DNA of 64,000 nt from Selenomonadaceae bacterium (GCA_017515635.1 JAFWFO010000052.1:62001-126000); one strand, 5' to 3'. Shown: positions 1 through 8,906, counted from the stretch's first letter. Translations and numbers: made by a program. Notes: a model not told the origin generated them from the letters alone.

Positions 1-177
1 GAAGAGCTTATCCAACATAAGCTTTACAAAAAATCCGTTAAACGCACCGTCAAATTCAAAGTCCACGACGAAAATAACGATGCGCACGTCAACGACAAAG
101 TCCTTATCATGGAGACCCGTCCGCTGTCCAAAGAAAAACGCTGGCGGCTCGTCCAAATCGTCGAAAAAGCAAAATAA
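1..177 (+). CDS. rpsQ: 30S ribosomal protein S17 (3' part only)
   Basis: The reading frame is open from the first base and ends at TAA 175-177, giving the last 58 residues of S17. The text [11 protein letters not shown], the acidic HDENN turn and the near-terminal [15 protein letters not shown] match the conserved S17 core that binds 16S rRNA in the small subunit body. The start lies upstream of the window. Its place directly before rplN is the standard spc operon order, so rpsC-rplP-rpmC are expected beyond the left edge. Confidence 0.95.
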   Translation, partial: EELIQHKLYKKSVKRTVKFKVHDENNDAHVNDKVLIMETRPLSKEKRWRLVQIVEKAK

Positions 178-256
178 GCTTTGAGCTTAGAGCTTTAAGC
201 TTTTAGGAAAATTCTCGTCATGCCCTTAAAGCTCAAAGCTTACAGCTTAAAGCTAG
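178..256. repeat. heptamer-repeat hairpin element (AGCTTTA type)
   Basis: The gap between rpsQ and rplN is filled by AGCTTTA/AGCTTAG-like heptamers, a short spacer, and then the complementary heptamers (TAAAGCTC, TTACAGC), so the two arms can pair. The same design with nearly the same sequence recurs at 1819-1900. It ends just before the rplN ribosome-binding site. The function is unknown. Confidence 0.8.
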
Positions 257-272
257 ATAAGGAGGCTAAACC

Positions 273-641
273 GTGATTCAACAAGAAACTCGACTCAATG
301 TCGGCGACAACACCGGCGCTAAAGAAATTCTGTGCATTCGCGTGCTTGGCGGCTCGTTCCGTCGTTACGCTAATATCGGTGACATTATCGTCGCTTCTGT
401 CAAATCCGCCACTCCAGGCGGTCAAGTCAAAAAAGGTGACGTTGTTAAAGCTGTCGTCGTTCGCTCGAAAAAAGGTCTGCGCCGTCCCGACGGTTCCTAT
501 ATCCGCTTCGACGAAAATGCCGCCGTCATCATCAAAGACGACAAAACTCCTCGCGGCACTCGTATTTTCGGACCCGTCGCACGCGAATTGCGCGATCATG
601 ATTTCATGAAAATTATTTCTCTCGCGCCCGAAGTTTTATGA
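273..641 (+). CDS. rplN: 50S ribosomal protein L14
   Basis: This 122-residue protein has the full length of bacterial L14 and begins [18 protein letters not shown], a family signature. It binds 23S rRNA at the subunit interface and helps form bridges to the 30S subunit. The start is GTG at 273, placed 7 bases after AAGGAGG (259-265). It follows a heptamer hairpin that separates it from rpsQ, whereas in most genomes these two genes are almost contiguous. The identification is secure. Confidence 0.97.
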   Translation: MIQQETRLNVGDNTGAKEILCIRVLGGSFRRYANIGDIIVASVKSATPGGQVKKGDVVKAVVVRSKKGLRRPDGSYIRFDENAAVIIKDDKTPRGTRIFGPVARELRDHDFMKIISLAPEVL

Positions 642-714
642 GTGTGGAGTGTGAAGTGAGGAGTTAGAAGTTAAGCTTCCAACTCCAAATTCCTAACTCC
701 AAACTCCCAACTGA
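642..714. repeat. heptamer-repeat hairpin element (GAGGAGT/AACTCC type)
   Basis: Heptamers such as GTGTGGA and GTGAGGA on the left arm face AACTCCA and TCCTAAC units on the right arm, so a long imperfect hairpin can form between rplN and rplX. It is one of a series of such elements in this operon. Confidence 0.7.
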
Positions 715-730
715 AAAAGGAGGTGCCACA

Positions 731-1054
731 TTGTCTCTCGTTAAACTTCACGTTAAAAAGGGCGATACCGTCCAAGTTCTCGCGGGCAAAGACAAAGGCA
801 AGCAGGGCAAAATTATTTCCGCCGCGCCGAGTGCCGGCAAAGTCATTGTCGAAGGCGTCAACAAAGTTAAACGTCATTCCAAACCCAGCTTGAAAGTTCC
901 GCAGGGCGGCATTATCACCAAAGAAATGCCCATGCCCGTCTGCAAAGTTCAGCTCGTGTGCCCCGCCTGCAACAAGCCCACGCGTACCGGTCACAAGGTC
1001 GTTAACGGCAAAAACTCTCGCTTCTGCAAAAAATGCGGCGAAGTCATCGAATAA
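731..1054 (+). CDS. rplX: 50S ribosomal protein L24
   Basis: The 107-residue product has the KOW-type start ([19 protein letters not shown]) of L24, an assembly initiator that contacts the 5' end of 23S rRNA. The C-terminal half carries CPAC and CKKC pairs (about residues 77-80 and 98-101) that could bind a zinc ion; this Cys4 form occurs in some lineages only. The start is TTG at 731, preceded by AAGGAGGTG at 717-725. It lies between rplN and rplE in standard order. Confidence 0.96.
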   Translation: MSLVKLHVKKGDTVQVLAGKDKGKQGKIISAAPSAGKVIVEGVNKVKRHSKPSLKVPQGGIITKEMPMPVCKVQLVCPACNKPTRTGHKVVNGKNSRFCKKCGEVIE

Positions 1055-1066
1055 GGAGGTGTTACT

Positions 1067-1609
1067 GTGAGCAGACTTCTTGACAAGTACAAAAACGAAG
1101 TTGTCGGCGCATTGACGGAAAAATTTTCCTACAAAAACGTTATGCAAGTGCCCAAGCTCGACAAAATCGTCATCAATATGGCGTGCGGCGATGCGGTCGG
1201 CAATGCCAAAGTTCTCGAATCGGCTATCGCGGATTTGACGACTATCGCCGGACAAAAACCCGTCATCACTCGCGCCCGTAAATCTTTGGCGGCGTGGAAA
1301 TTGCGTCAAGGTATGGCAATCGGTTGCAAAGTCACCCTGCGCGGAAAACGCATGTATGAATTCCTTGATAAGTTCATGAACATTGCATTGCCCCGCGTGC
1401 GCGACTTCCGTGGCGTTTCGAGAAAATCTTTCGACGGACGCGGTAACTACGCAATCGGCGTCAAAGAACAACTGATCTTCCCCGAAATCGAATACGACAA
1501 AATCGATAAGATTCGCGGCATGGACATCATCGTTGTGACGACGGCAAAAACCGACGAAGAGGCTCGCGAATTCCTCGCGCTTATGGGTATGCCGTTTGCT
1601 AATGCGTAA
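1067..1609 (+). CDS. rplE: 50S ribosomal protein L5
   Basis: The 180-residue product matches L5 in length and in the [11 protein letters not shown] and PRVRDFRG motifs. L5 binds 5S rRNA and contacts the P-site tRNA in the central protuberance. The GTG start at 1067 follows AAGGAGG (1053-1059), which overlaps the rplX stop, so the two genes are tightly coupled. The C terminus ([18 protein letters not shown]) is typical of the family. Confidence 0.97.
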   Translation: MSRLLDKYKNEVVGALTEKFSYKNVMQVPKLDKIVINMACGDAVGNAKVLESAIADLTTIAGQKPVITRARKSLAAWKLRQGMAIGCKVTLRGKRMYEFLDKFMNIALPRVRDFRGVSRKSFDGRGNYAIGVKEQLIFPEIEYDKIDKIRGMDIIVVTTAKTDEEAREFLALMGMPFANA

Positions 1610-1630
1610 TCGGAAGGGGGCGAACATCAA

Positions 1631-1816
1631 ATGGCTAAGAAAGCGTTAATCGAAAAGTGGAGCAAAGAACCGAAATTCTCGACGCGCAAATATAACCGTT
1701 GCAAAATCTGCGGCAGACCGCACGGCTACATCCGCAAGTTTGAAATGTGCCGTATCTGCTTCCGTGTCCACAGCTACGCCGGCGACATTCCCGGCATCAC
1801 CAAAGCAAGTTGGTAA
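1631..1816 (+). CDS. rpsZ: 30S ribosomal protein S14, zinc-binding type Z
   Basis: The short 61-residue form of S14 with two CxxC pairs (CKIC near residue 24 and CRIC near residue 40) identifies the zinc-containing type used by most Firmicutes. It sits in the head of the 30S subunit near the decoding region. A strong GGAAGGGGG site lies about 10 bases before the ATG. It follows rplE directly. Confidence 0.97.
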   Translation: MAKKALIEKWSKEPKFSTRKYNRCKICGRPHGYIRKFEMCRICFRVHSYAGDIPGITKASW

Positions 1817-1818
1817 TC

Positions 1819-1900
1819 AGCTTAGAGCTTAGAGCTTTAAGCTTTAAGGAAAAGTATTCGTCACTCCCTTAAAGCTCAAAGCTTACAGCTTAAAGCTCAA
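1819..1900. repeat. heptamer-repeat hairpin element (AGCTTTA type, second copy)
   Basis: This stretch is nearly identical to the element at 178-256: AGCTTAGAGCTTTAAGCTTT on the left, then a short spacer with TCGTCA, then the complementary CCTTAAAGCTCAAAGC on the right. It separates rpsZ from rpsH. Two near-identical copies within 1.7 kb indicate recent copying or strong sequence homogenisation. Confidence 0.8.
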
Positions 1901-1927
1901 AATCTGAAAGGAGGATATCGGTTAGCA

Positions 1928-2326
1928 ATGGCAATGACTGATCCTATTGCGGACATGCTCACGCGTATTCGCAATGCAAATTCCGTCTACCACGAAAAGG
2001 TAGAAATCCCCGGCTCGAAAATCAAAATCGCAATCGCGGACGTTCTCAAAAATGAAGGCTACATCAAAGATTATCGCTTCGTTGAGGATAACAAGCAGGG
2101 TATTTTGACTGTTCAGCTCAAATACGGCCCCGAACGCGAAAAAGTCATAACGGGCATTAAGCGCATCTCCCGCCCCGGTCTTCGTCAATACACAAAGCGT
2201 AAAGATTTGCCGCGTGTTTTGGGCGGACTCGGTATCGCGATTATCTCCACGTCGCAAGGCATTATGAGCGATAAGCAAGCTCGGAAAGCCGGACTCGGCG
2301 GCGAAGTCATCGCGTTCGTCTGGTAA
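1928..2326 (+). CDS. rpsH: 30S ribosomal protein S8
   Basis: The 132-residue product starts [18 protein letters not shown] and ends GGEVIAFVW, both diagnostic of S8. S8 binds helix 21 of 16S rRNA and is the autogenous repressor of the spc operon in several bacteria. AAAGGAGG at 1907-1914 lies 13 bases before ATG 1928, a rather long distance; ATG 1934 is a possible alternative but lies farther away. The heptamer hairpin upstream occupies the place where a regulatory S8 site might be sought. Confidence 0.96.
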   Translation: MAMTDPIADMLTRIRNANSVYHEKVEIPGSKIKIAIADVLKNEGYIKDYRFVEDNKQGILTVQLKYGPEREKVITGIKRISRPGLRQYTKRKDLPRVLGGLGIAIISTSQGIMSDKQARKAGLGGEVIAFVW

Positions 2327-2372
2327 GTGGAGCTGCCAGCTGCCGGCTACCGGCTACTAACTGCCAGCTACT
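2327..2372. repeat. heptamer-repeat element (CAGCTGC/CGGCTAC type)
   Basis: The rpsH-rplF gap consists of GAGCTGC, CAGCTGC, CGGCTAC, CGGCTAC, TAACTGC and CAGCTAC units. The period of seven is kept although the sequence differs from the other elements. Self-complementary AGCTG cores allow folding. Confidence 0.65.
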
Positions 2373-2390
2373 AAAATCGGAGGTGCAAAA

Positions 2391-2942
2391 ATGTCACGAA
2401 TTGGAAGAGCACCGATAAAAATTCCTGCCGGCGTCACCGTAACAGTCGGCGAAGATAATCTGGTGCACGTCAAAGGTCCCAAGGGCGAATTGTCCCGCAA
2501 GATCTCTCTGGAAATGAAAATAAGCATTGAGGACGGCGTCTTGACGGTGGCACGCCCCTCGGACGATAAAACGCATCGCAGTCTGCACGGACTGAGCCGC
2601 ACGCTCATCAACAACATGGTCGTCGGCGTCACCGCAGGCTTCACGAAAAACCTTGAGATTACGGGCGTCGGCTATCGTGCCGCCAAACAGGGCAAAAATT
2701 TGAATCTGTCGCTCGGTTATTCTCACCCCGTCATTATCGAACCGCCCGCAGGTATCACGCTGGAGGCTCCCTCGGCGACAACGATCACCGTGCACGGCAT
2801 CGATAAAGAATTGGTCGGAGCCGTCGCCGCTAATATTCGCCTTTGGCGTCTGCCCGAACCTTACAAAGGTAAAGGCATTAAGTACGCAGGCGAACATATC
2901 CGTCGCAAGGAAGGTAAAGCCGGCGCCAAAGGCAAGAAATAA
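2391..2942 (+). CDS. rplF: 50S ribosomal protein L6
   Basis: The 183-residue product has the duplicated L6 fold: an N-terminal half starting [15 protein letters not shown] and a C-terminal half with the rRNA-binding [24 protein letters not shown]. It sits near the GTPase centre of the 50S subunit. The ATG at 2391 is preceded by a GGAGGTG site at 2380-2386. In almost all bacteria rplR follows immediately; here a VOC-family gene intervenes. Confidence 0.97.
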   Translation: MSRIGRAPIKIPAGVTVTVGEDNLVHVKGPKGELSRKISLEMKISIEDGVLTVARPSDDKTHRSLHGLSRTLINNMVVGVTAGFTKNLEITGVGYRAAKQGKNLNLSLGYSHPVIIEPPAGITLEAPSATTITVHGIDKELVGAVAANIRLWRLPEPYKGKGIKYAGEHIRRKEGKAGAKGKK

Positions 2943-2990
2943 TTAGGAATGTGGATTTTGGAATGTGGAATTAAAACAATTCCTAACTGA
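2943..2990. repeat. heptamer-repeat hairpin element (TAGGAAT/GTGGAAT type)
   Basis: TTAGGAATGTGG and GGAATGTGGAATT units on the left face AATTCCTAACT on the right. The element lies between rplF and the inserted VOC gene, just before that gene's ribosome-binding site. Confidence 0.65.
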
Positions 2991-3008
2991 AGAACGGAGG
3001 CTAAAACA

Positions 3009-3416
3009 ATGAAAATCGATCATGTTGCCATTTATGTCAACGATTTGGAAGCCGAAAAAAATTTCTTCGTCAAATACTTCAACGCAACTGCCGGCTCCAA
3101 ATATACCAACTTCCGCAATGACTTCAGCAATTACTTTCTGCGTTTCAGCGACGGCTCGCGGCTCGAAATCATGACCCGCAACAGTTCCGTCGATGCCGAA
3201 AAAGTTCGTTACCGCACGGGCTATCATCACATCGCCATTTGCGTAGGCGACAGAAAAGACGTTGACGACATGATGAAAAAATTCGACGCGGACGGCGTTA
3301 TCGTTGTCAGCGGTGCTCGCACGACCGGCGACGAATATTATGCCGCCGTTGTCGTTGACCCCGAAGGCAACGAAATCGAGATTATCGCGGAAAACAACAG
3401 TGGTTTGCGCGACTAA
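3009..3416 (+). CDS. VOC-family (glyoxalase I / epimerase-like) protein inside the spc operon
   Basis: The 135-residue protein has two beta-alpha-beta-beta-beta modules of the vicinal oxygen chelate superfamily. Candidate metal ligands are His5 (KIDHVAIYV), Glu in RLEIM near residue 55, His in YHHIAI near residue 76 and Glu in GNEIEI near residue 126; this H-E-H-E set is typical of glyoxalase I and methylmalonyl-CoA epimerase. The substrate cannot be read from sequence. CGGAGG precedes the ATG. The gene sits between rplF and rplR with its own ribosome-binding site and the same strand, so it should be co-expressed with ribosomal proteins. That location is very unusual. Base and codon use look like the neighbours. 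Confidence 0.85.
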   Translation: MKIDHVAIYVNDLEAEKNFFVKYFNATAGSKYTNFRNDFSNYFLRFSDGSRLEIMTRNSSVDAEKVRYRTGYHHIAICVGDRKDVDDMMKKFDADGVIVVSGARTTGDEYYAAVVVDPEGNEIEIIAENNSGLRD

Positions 3417-3452
3417 ATCTGTTTTGAATTCCACGCAAAGGAGGAACTCGAC

Positions 3453-3812
3453 GTGCTTCTTAAGCCTGACAAAAATAAAATTCGTCAAAAAAGACATCTG
3501 CGCGTTCGCAATCACGTCGCGGGCACGGCTGCTCGCCCACGTTTGAACGTCTTCCGTTCCTTGGCGCACATCTACGCTCAGATTATCGACGACGAAAAAG
3601 GCATGACGCTTGCCGCGGCAAGCTCACTCGATAAAGATTTCAAAGGCAAAGGCGGCAATATCGCGGCGGCAAAAGCTGTCGGTGCGGCCATTGCGAAAAA
3701 GGCGATTGAAAAAGGTATCAGCGAAGTCGTTTTCGATCGCGGCGGTTACATTTATCACGGTCGTGTTGCGGCTCTCGCGCAGGCGGCTCGTGACGGCGGA
3801 CTTAAATTTTAA
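3453..3812 (+). CDS. rplR: 50S ribosomal protein L18
   Basis: The 119-residue product has the L18 signature [18 protein letters not shown] and ends [16 protein letters not shown]18 binds 5S rRNA together with L5. GTG at 3453 follows AAAGGAGG (3438-3445) by 7 bases. The N terminus [21 protein letters not shown] is normal for the family. The gene resumes the standard spc order after the inserted VOC gene. Confidence 0.96.
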   Translation: MLLKPDKNKIRQKRHLRVRNHVAGTAARPRLNVFRSLAHIYAQIIDDEKGMTLAAASSLDKDFKGKGGNIAAAKAVGAAIAKKAIEKGISEVVFDRGGYIYHGRVAALAQAARDGGLKF

Positions 3813-3875
3813 TTAGGAATGTGGAATTAGGAATTAGGAATTAATTCCTAACTCCTAACTCCTAATTCCTAATTG
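3813..3875. repeat. heptamer-repeat hairpin element (TAGGAAT/CTAACTC type)
   Basis: Left-arm units GGAATTA repeat about three times and the right arm carries CCTAACT/CCTAATT units about five times, so the arms can pair over 20 or more bases. It separates rplR and rpsE and ends a few bases before the rpsE ribosome-binding site. Confidence 0.8.
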
Positions 3876-3893
3876 ACAAAAGGAGGTTCACTA

Positions 3894-4394
3894 ATGCCCC
3901 GAAATGAAACTGAAACTCCCGAATTCGAGGAGAAAGTTGTCTTCATAAATCGTGTTGCAAAAGTCGTCAAAGGCGGTCGCAGATTCTCATTCAGCGCGCT
4001 GGTCGTTGTCGGCAATCGCAACGGTAAAGTCGGCGTCGGACTCGGCAAAGCGGCGGAAGTTCCCGAAGCTATCCGCAAAGGCGTTGACGATGCGAAAAAA
4101 AATCTGATTGAAGTTGCGCTCAAAGAACGTTCGATCCCGCACAGTGTGGTTGGCGTTTTCGGCGCAGGTCAAGTCATGTTGCGTCCCGCCTCGAAAGGTA
4201 CCGGCGTTATCGCGGGCGGCCCCGCTCGTGCGGTGTTGGAACTTGCCGGCGTACACGACATTTTGACGAAATCTATCGGCTCGTCAAACCCGAACAACAT
4301 GGTTCGTGCGACGCTTGAAGGTTTGAAAATGTTGAAACGTGCCGAAGTTGTCGCGGAACTGCGCGGCAAGACAGTTGCGGAGCTTTTTAATTGA
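3894..4394 (+). CDS. rpsE: 30S ribosomal protein S5
   Basis: The 166-residue S5 carries the double-stranded RNA-binding N-terminal domain ([18 protein letters not shown]) and the conserved GIKDILTKS-like segment ([16 protein letters not shown]). S5 supports decoding accuracy and 30S assembly. I chose ATG 3894 because AAAGGAGG lies at 3879-3886; a longer in-frame reading from TTG 3873 would place that ribosome-binding site inside the gene. The order rplR-rpsE-rpmD is standard. Confidence 0.96.
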   Translation: MPRNETETPEFEEKVVFINRVAKVVKGGRRFSFSALVVVGNRNGKVGVGLGKAAEVPEAIRKGVDDAKKNLIEVALKERSIPHSVVGVFGAGQVMLRPASKGTGVIAGGPARAVLELAGVHDILTKSIGSSNPNNMVRATLEGLKMLKRAEVVAELRGKTVAELFN

Positions 4395-4407
4395 GGAGGG
4401 CTGAAAC

Positions 4408-4593
4408 GTGGCTAAACTGAAAATCACATTGGTCAGAAGTTTAATCGGCCGTCCCGAAACCCAACGCAAGACAGTTAAATCGTTGGGATTGCGCAAGTTG
4501 AATTCTTTTTCGATTCTTCCCGACGAGCCGACGATTCGCGGACAAATCCACAAGGTCGAACATCTCGTCAAAGTCGAGGAGGTAGCCGAATGA
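4408..4593 (+). CDS. rpmD: 50S ribosomal protein L30
   Basis: The 61-residue product has the L30 core [21 protein letters not shown] and a C-terminal [19 protein letters not shown] at 4408 is preceded by GAGGAGG at 4393-4399. The end overlaps the rplO start by four bases (ATGA), so translation is probably coupled. Confidence 0.96.
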   Translation: MAKLKITLVRSLIGRPETQRKTVKSLGLRKLNSFSILPDEPTIRGQIHKVEHLVKVEEVAE

Positions 4594-5033
4594 AATTGCA
4601 TGAACTTAAACCGACCGACGGTGCCCGCAAGGACAAAACTCGTGTCGGACGCGGCACGGGCTCAGGTTGCGGCAAAACGTCCGGTCGCGGTCACAAAGGC
4701 CAGAAAGCTCGCAGTGGCGGCGGCGTTCGTCCGGGCTTTGAAGGCGGTCAGATGCCGATTTATCGTCGCTTGCCGAAACGCGGATTCAAAAACATTTGGC
4801 GCAAGGAATTTGCCGAAGTCAACGTCGAGACCCTTGATAAATTCTTCGAGGACGGCGCGGTTGTTGACGCGGTTGCACTTGTCGAAACGGGTATTTTGAA
4901 AAACGTTTTGGACGGCGTTCGTATTCTCGGCAACGGTGAATTGACGAAAAAATTGACGGTGAAAGCGCAAGGCTTCACGAAATCGGCGGTTGCCAAAATT
5001 GAGGCTGCGGGCGGCACGACGGAGACTATTTAA
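4590..5033 (+). CDS. rplO: 50S ribosomal protein L15
   Basis: The 147-residue product starts [26 protein letters not shown], followed by the glycine-rich [14 protein letters not shown] tail that threads into 23S rRNA. It overlaps rpmD by ATGA and its TAA overlaps the secY ATG by one base, so the three genes are translated as a coupled block. Confidence 0.97.
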   Translation: MKLHELKPTDGARKDKTRVGRGTGSGCGKTSGRGHKGQKARSGGGVRPGFEGGQMPIYRRLPKRGFKNIWRKEFAEVNVETLDKFFEDGAVVDAVALVETGILKNVLDGVRILGNGELTKKLTVKAQGFTKSAVAKIEAAGGTTETI

Positions 5034-6286
5034 TGTCGGCTCTGGCAAATATTTTCAAGATACCTGAGCTGCGGCAACGAATAATTTTCACGCTGATAAT
5101 GTTCGCGGTGTTCCGCATGGGCACGCACATTCCCGTACCGGGCGTAGATCCGACGGCAATCGAACAGCTTTTCAATAACGGAAGTTTGTTCGGACTGCTG
5201 GATTTATTTTCGGGCGGAGCGTTCAGCAAGTTCAGTATCTTCGCGATGTCGATAACGCCCTACATCAACGCGGCGATTATCATGCAGTTGTTGACGGTGG
5301 TACTGCCGACTTTGGAGCAGTGGTCTAAAGAAGGCGCGGAAGGTCACAAGAAAACCCAAAAAGTTACGCGGCAGTTGACGGTTGTGCTTGCGTTCGCGCA
5401 GGCTGTCGGCATGTCAATCGGACTCAAAGCGGCTATCTTGAATCCGAACCCCGTCAACATCTTGATAATCGCAATCACGCTGACGGCGGGCACGACGCTT
5501 CTAATGTGGATAGGCGAACAAATCACGGCTCAAGGTGTCGGCAACGGAATATCGCTGATAATCTTTGCAGGAATTGTCGCGGCACTGCCGAAGAACATCG
5601 CCACGATAATTCAGTACGTGCAGGCGGGAACGATAAATTATTTCAGCGTGGTATTATTCGGGCTGATAGCGTTGGCGATGATCGTATTCGTCATTTACGT
5701 CGAGGCGGCACTCAGAAGAATTCCGATAACTTATGCGAAACGGGTAGTCGGAGCGCGAGCTTACGGCGGTCACCAAAGCCATTTGCCGCTGAAAGTGAAT
5801 CCGGCGGGCGTCATTCCGATAATCTTCGCGTCGAGCGTGCTGATGTTCCCGATAACGGTCGTGCAATTCGTCGACAATCCGGAAATCCAAAAAATTGCGG
5901 CACATCTGCAATGGGGCACGCCTCTGCAAACGTTTCTGTATGTCGTGTTAATAATCTTCTTCACATATTTTTACACGGCAGTCACGGTGAAAATTCCCGA
6001 CATGGCGGACAACCTCAAGAAATATGGGGCGTTCATACCCGGTATCAGACCGGGGCAACCGACGGCGGATTATGTGGACTACGTGTTGACGCGGCTTGTG
6101 ACGGCGGGCAGTTTGTATCTGGCGTTTATCGCGGTGTTACCGAATTTAATCGGCGGCGCGACGCACATTCAAGGCGTGTATTTCGGCGGAACGGCGTTGT
6201 TAATCGTCGTATCGGTGGCGTTGCACACGATGAAACAGATCGAAGCGATGGTCGTCATGCGGCACTACGAAGGCTTTATGAGGTAA
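5033..6286 (+). CDS. secY: preprotein translocase subunit SecY
   Basis: The 417-residue protein has ten predicted membrane segments and the SecY signatures MGTHIPVPGVDP, ALRRIPITYAKR and FTYFYTAV. It is the channel of the Sec translocon in the inner membrane. The N-terminal cytoplasmic stretch starts LANIFKIPELRQRIIFTL. Length is at the short end of the family (about 420-440). The start ATG overlaps the rplO stop; adk follows after 6 bases. Confidence 0.97.
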   Translation: MSALANIFKIPELRQRIIFTLIMFAVFRMGTHIPVPGVDPTAIEQLFNNGSLFGLLDLFSGGAFSKFSIFAMSITPYINAAIIMQLLTVVLPTLEQWSKEGAEGHKKTQKVTRQLTVVLAFAQAVGMSIGLKAAILNPNPVNILIIAITLTAGTTLLMWIGEQITAQGVGNGISLIIFAGIVAALPKNIATIIQYVQAGTINYFSVVLFGLIALAMIVFVIYVEAALRRIPITYAKRVVGARAYGGHQSHLPLKVNPAGVIPIIFASSVLMFPITVVQFVDNPEIQKIAAHLQWGTPLQTFLYVVLIIFFTYFYTAVTVKIPDMADNLKKYGAFIPGIRPGQPTADYVDYVLTRLVTAGSLYLAFIAVLPNLIGGATHIQGVYFGGTALLIVVSVALHTMKQIEAMVVMRHYEGFMR

Positions 6287-6292
6287 AAAAGA

Positions 6293-6943
6293 ATGCAACT
6301 TCTTATGATGGGGGCTCCGGGTGCAGGCAAGGGAACTCAAGCCGCCAAATTGGTTGATAAATACAAAATCCCGCAGATTTCGACGGGCGACATGTTCCGA
6401 GCGGCAGTTAAAGACGGCACGGAATTGGGCAAACGAGCCAAAGCGTGCATGGACGCGGGGCAACTTGTTCCGGACGACGTGACGATCGGAATTGTTCGCG
6501 AACGTTTGGCGAAAGCTGATTGTGCGAACGGATTCATTTTGGACGGCTTCCCGCGCACATTGGCACAAGCCGAGGCGTTGACGAAAATCTTGGACGAGTT
6601 GGGCAAGAAGTTGACGCAGGTATTGAATATTCACGTTCCGAGCGAAGATTTAATCGAACGGGCAATCGGACGGCGTATCTGCAAAAATTGCGGAGCGACG
6701 TACCATGTGAAATTCAACGCGCCGAAAGTTGCGGACGTTTGCGACGCATGTAACGGCGAACTTTTTCAACGGGCGGACGATAACGAAACGACGATGAAAA
6801 ATCGCCTGAGCGTGTATGAAAATTCGACACGCCCGCTGATTGATTATTACAAAGCTGAAGGCATTTACAGCGAAATCGACGGCAGGCAGCCGATTGACAA
6901 AGTCACGGCGGAGCTGTTCAAAGTTTTGGACGGCATGAAATGA
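6293..6943 (+). CDS. adk: adenylate kinase
   Basis: The 216-residue enzyme interconverts ATP, AMP and ADP. The P-loop [11 protein letters not shown] lies at residues 7-17, the AMP-binding [10 protein letters not shown] follows, and the long LID carries four cysteines (CKNC near 129 and CDAC near 149) typical of the zinc-binding adenylate kinases of Gram-positive-type bacteria. It follows secY with 6 bases between. Methionine aminopeptidase (map), which usually comes next, is absent. Confidence 0.97.
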   Translation: MQLLMMGAPGAGKGTQAAKLVDKYKIPQISTGDMFRAAVKDGTELGKRAKACMDAGQLVPDDVTIGIVRERLAKADCANGFILDGFPRTLAQAEALTKILDELGKKLTQVLNIHVPSEDLIERAIGRRICKNCGATYHVKFNAPKVADVCDACNGELFQRADDNETTMKNRLSVYENSTRPLIDYYKAEGIYSEIDGRQPIDKVTAELFKVLDGMK

Positions 6944-6954
6944 CTTGTCGACGT

Positions 6955-6992
6955 AATCATTACGAATTACGAATTGCGCATTTCGCATTGCA
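6955..6992. repeat. heptamer-repeat element (TACGAAT/TTCGCAT type)
   Basis: The adk-infA gap contains TACGAAT, TACGAAT, TGCGCAT and TTCGCAT in register. Only one arm is clear. The same series occurs at 8872-8906 and part of it at 44306-44332. Confidence 0.6.
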
Positions 6993-7063
6993 GTTCAAAG
7001 TCACCGAAGATTTATCAAACGTCTTGTCCTCGGTGAAAGAATAAACCGAGGAGGTAGCGCACC

Positions 7064-7282
7064 ATGTCAAAACAAGACGTTATCGAAGTGGAAGGCAAAG
7101 TAATTGAAGCCTTACCGAACGCGATGTTTCAAGTCGAGTTAGAGAACGGGCATAAAATTTTGGCGCACGTTTCCGGCAAGATTCGCATGAACTTCATTCG
7201 CATCTTGCCCGGCGACAAAGTCACAATCGAATTAACCCCCTATGACTTGACTCGCGGCAGAATCACTTACCGTTTCAAATGA
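7064..7282 (+). CDS. infA: translation initiation factor IF-1
   Basis: The 72-residue S1-like OB-fold protein has the exact length and the text [18 protein letters not shown] and [11 protein letters not shown] of IF-1, which occupies the A site of the 30S subunit during initiation. GAGGAGGTAG at 7049-7058 precedes the ATG. It lies 120 bases after adk with a heptamer element between, and just before rpmJ. Confidence 0.97.
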   Translation: MSKQDVIEVEGKVIEALPNAMFQVELENGHKILAHVSGKIRMNFIRILPGDKVTIELTPYDLTRGRITYRFK

Positions 7283-7312
7283 AATTCCGAACCGCTGAAG
7301 GAGGCGGCTTTT

Positions 7313-7426
7313 ATGAAAGTCAGACCGTCGGTCAAAAAGATGTGCGACAAGTGCAAAATTATCAAACGCAAAGGTCGCGTCATGGTTATTTGCGAAAATC
7401 CCAAGCACAAACAGCGTCAGGGATAA
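7313..7426 (+). CDS. rpmJ: 50S ribosomal protein L36
   Basis: This very short gene encodes 37 residues beginning [15 protein letters not shown] and ending NPKHKQRQG, the universal L36 sequence. The zinc ligands are CDKC, the later Cys in VICEN, and His in NPKH. GAAGGAGG precedes the ATG. Its place between infA and rpsM is the standard one. Confidence 0.96.
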   Translation: MKVRPSVKKMCDKCKIIKRKGRVMVICENPKHKQRQG

Positions 7427-7453
7427 ACATTTTTTCTGAGGAGGTGAAAATTT

Positions 7454-7825
7454 ATGGCACGTATAGCCGGTGTAGATTTGCCCCGTGACAAAAGAATCGA
7501 GTACGCTTTGACGTACATTTTCGGAATCGGACTTCCCACGTCGCAAAAAATTCTTGCGATGACGGGCGTCAACCCCGACACCAGAACGAAAGATCTCACG
7601 GACGACGAGGTTGTTAAACTTCGTGATGCCATCGACCACAATTTCGTAGTGGAGGGCGACCTTCGCCGCGATATTCAAATGGACATCAAGCGACTCATTG
7701 ATATTGGCTGTTATCGCGGACGCCGCCATCGTCTCGGTCTTCCCGTACGCGGACAAAACACCAAAAACAACGCTCGCACCCGTAAGGGTCCGAAAAAACT
7801 TGTCCAGGGCAAGAAGAAAGATTAA
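7454..7825 (+). CDS. rpsM: 30S ribosomal protein S13
   Basis: The 123-residue product begins [26 protein letters not shown] and has the C-terminal RGLPVRGQ-like [20 protein letters not shown]13 sits in the 30S head and contacts the P-site tRNA and L5. GAGGAGGTG precedes the ATG. Confidence 0.97.
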   Translation: MARIAGVDLPRDKRIEYALTYIFGIGLPTSQKILAMTGVNPDTRTKDLTDDEVVKLRDAIDHNFVVEGDLRRDIQMDIKRLIDIGCYRGRRHRLGLPVRGQNTKNNARTRKGPKKLVQGKKKD

Positions 7826-7843
7826 TCCGAGGAGGTCAGACAG

Positions 7844-8236
7844 TTGGCAACTAAAAGAACAGTTCGCGCCAAGAAAAAAGTTCGCAAGAATATCGAATAC
7901 GGCGTGGCGCACATCAGCTCCACGTTTAACAATACGATTGTCACGCTCACCGACAAAAGCGGCAACGCCATTTCGTGGGCTTCGGCAGGCGGTCTCGGTT
8001 TCCGCGGCTCGCGTAAGTCAACTCCGTTCGCGGCACAACAGGCGGCTGAAGTCGCTGCAAAAGCTGCAATGGAACATGGCTTGAAACAGATCGAAGTTTA
8101 CGTTAAAGGTCCCGGCGCGGGTCGTGAAGCGGCTATCCGTTCCCTGCAGGCGACGGGTCTCGAAGTCAACATGATTAAAGACGTGACGCCCATTCCGCAC
8201 AACGGTTGCCGTCCGCCCAAACGTCGCAGAGTTTAA
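7844..8236 (+). CDS. rpsK: 30S ribosomal protein S11
   Basis: The 130-residue product has the S11 motifs [39 protein letters not shown] and the basic C terminus [12 protein letters not shown]. It lines the mRNA exit region of the platform. The start is TTG at 7844, 7 bases after GAGGAGGT; there is no ATG or GTG near the site that fits better. Confidence 0.97.
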   Translation: MATKRTVRAKKKVRKNIEYGVAHISSTFNNTIVTLTDKSGNAISWASAGGLGFRGSRKSTPFAAQQAAEVAAKAAMEHGLKQIEVYVKGPGAGREAAIRSLQATGLEVNMIKDVTPIPHNGCRPPKRRRV

Positions 8237-8251
8237 TTTGGAGGTGCAAAT

Positions 8252-8860
8252 ATGGCAATCGACAGAACACCCGCTTTGAAGCGTTGCCGTGCCCTCGGAC
8301 TCGAACAGGCAGTTATCGGTCGTTCGCGCAAAGTCGGCGAAAAGAAACATCAAGGTCAACAGCGCATGAACCGCAAAGTCAGCGAGTACGGCTTGCAACT
8401 CAAAGAGAAACAGAAAGCAAAATTCATTTATGGCGTGCTTGAGCGTCAGTTCCGCAACTACTACGAAAAGGCCAAAAAGATGCAGGGCGTCACCGGCGAA
8501 AATCTTTTGATTCTGCTTGAACGTCGCCTTGATAACGTGGTCTTCCGCATGGGCTTTGCGAACACCCGCCGTCAAGCTCGTCAGATCGTTCGTCACGGTC
8601 ACATTACGGTTAATGGCAAACGCGTCGACATTCCGTCCGCGCTCGTCAATGTCGGTGACGTTGTCGAAGTCTGCGAAAAAAGTCAGTCGAAGGAACTTTT
8701 CAAAGCGATTAAGGAAGTCAACAACGCCTTGAGCGCACCGCCCTGGCTCGACAGCAATCAGGCGAATTTGAAAGGCTCCGTTACACGTTTCCCGACTCGC
8801 GAAGACCTCAGCGACATTCCCGTCAACGAACAGTCCATCATCGAATTGTATTCAAGATAA
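8252..8860 (+). CDS. rpsD: 30S ribosomal protein S4
   Basis: The 202-residue product has the S4 domain with the [23 protein letters not shown] motif. S4 nucleates 30S assembly. Its N terminus lacks the zinc-type cysteine cluster apart from single cysteines. TTTGGAGGTG precedes the ATG. It comes before rpoA, with a 69-base gap holding a heptamer element. Confidence 0.97.
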   Translation: MAIDRTPALKRCRALGLEQAVIGRSRKVGEKKHQGQQRMNRKVSEYGLQLKEKQKAKFIYGVLERQFRNYYEKAKKMQGVTGENLLILLERRLDNVVFRMGFANTRRQARQIVRHGHITVNGKRVDIPSALVNVGDVVEVCEKSQSKELFKAIKEVNNALSAPPWLDSNQANLKGSVTRFPTREDLSDIPVNEQSIIELYSR

Positions 8861-8871
8861 TATGCCAAAAT

Positions 8872-8906
8872 CCGAATTCATTACGCATTGCGCATTTCGC
8901 ATTGCC
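8872..8906. repeat. heptamer-repeat element (TTACGCAT/TTCGCAT type)
   Basis: Units ending in CAT (ATTACGCAT, TGCGCAT, TTCGCAT) repeat with a seven-base period between rpsD and rpoA. The series is nearly the same as in the adk-infA gap (6955-6992). Confidence 0.6.

Noticed and set aside
671..1630. 319-residue minus-strand frame across rplX-rplE
   Set aside because: It lies exactly opposite two certain ribosomal protein genes and its translation shows no family features; it reflects codon bias of the real strand.
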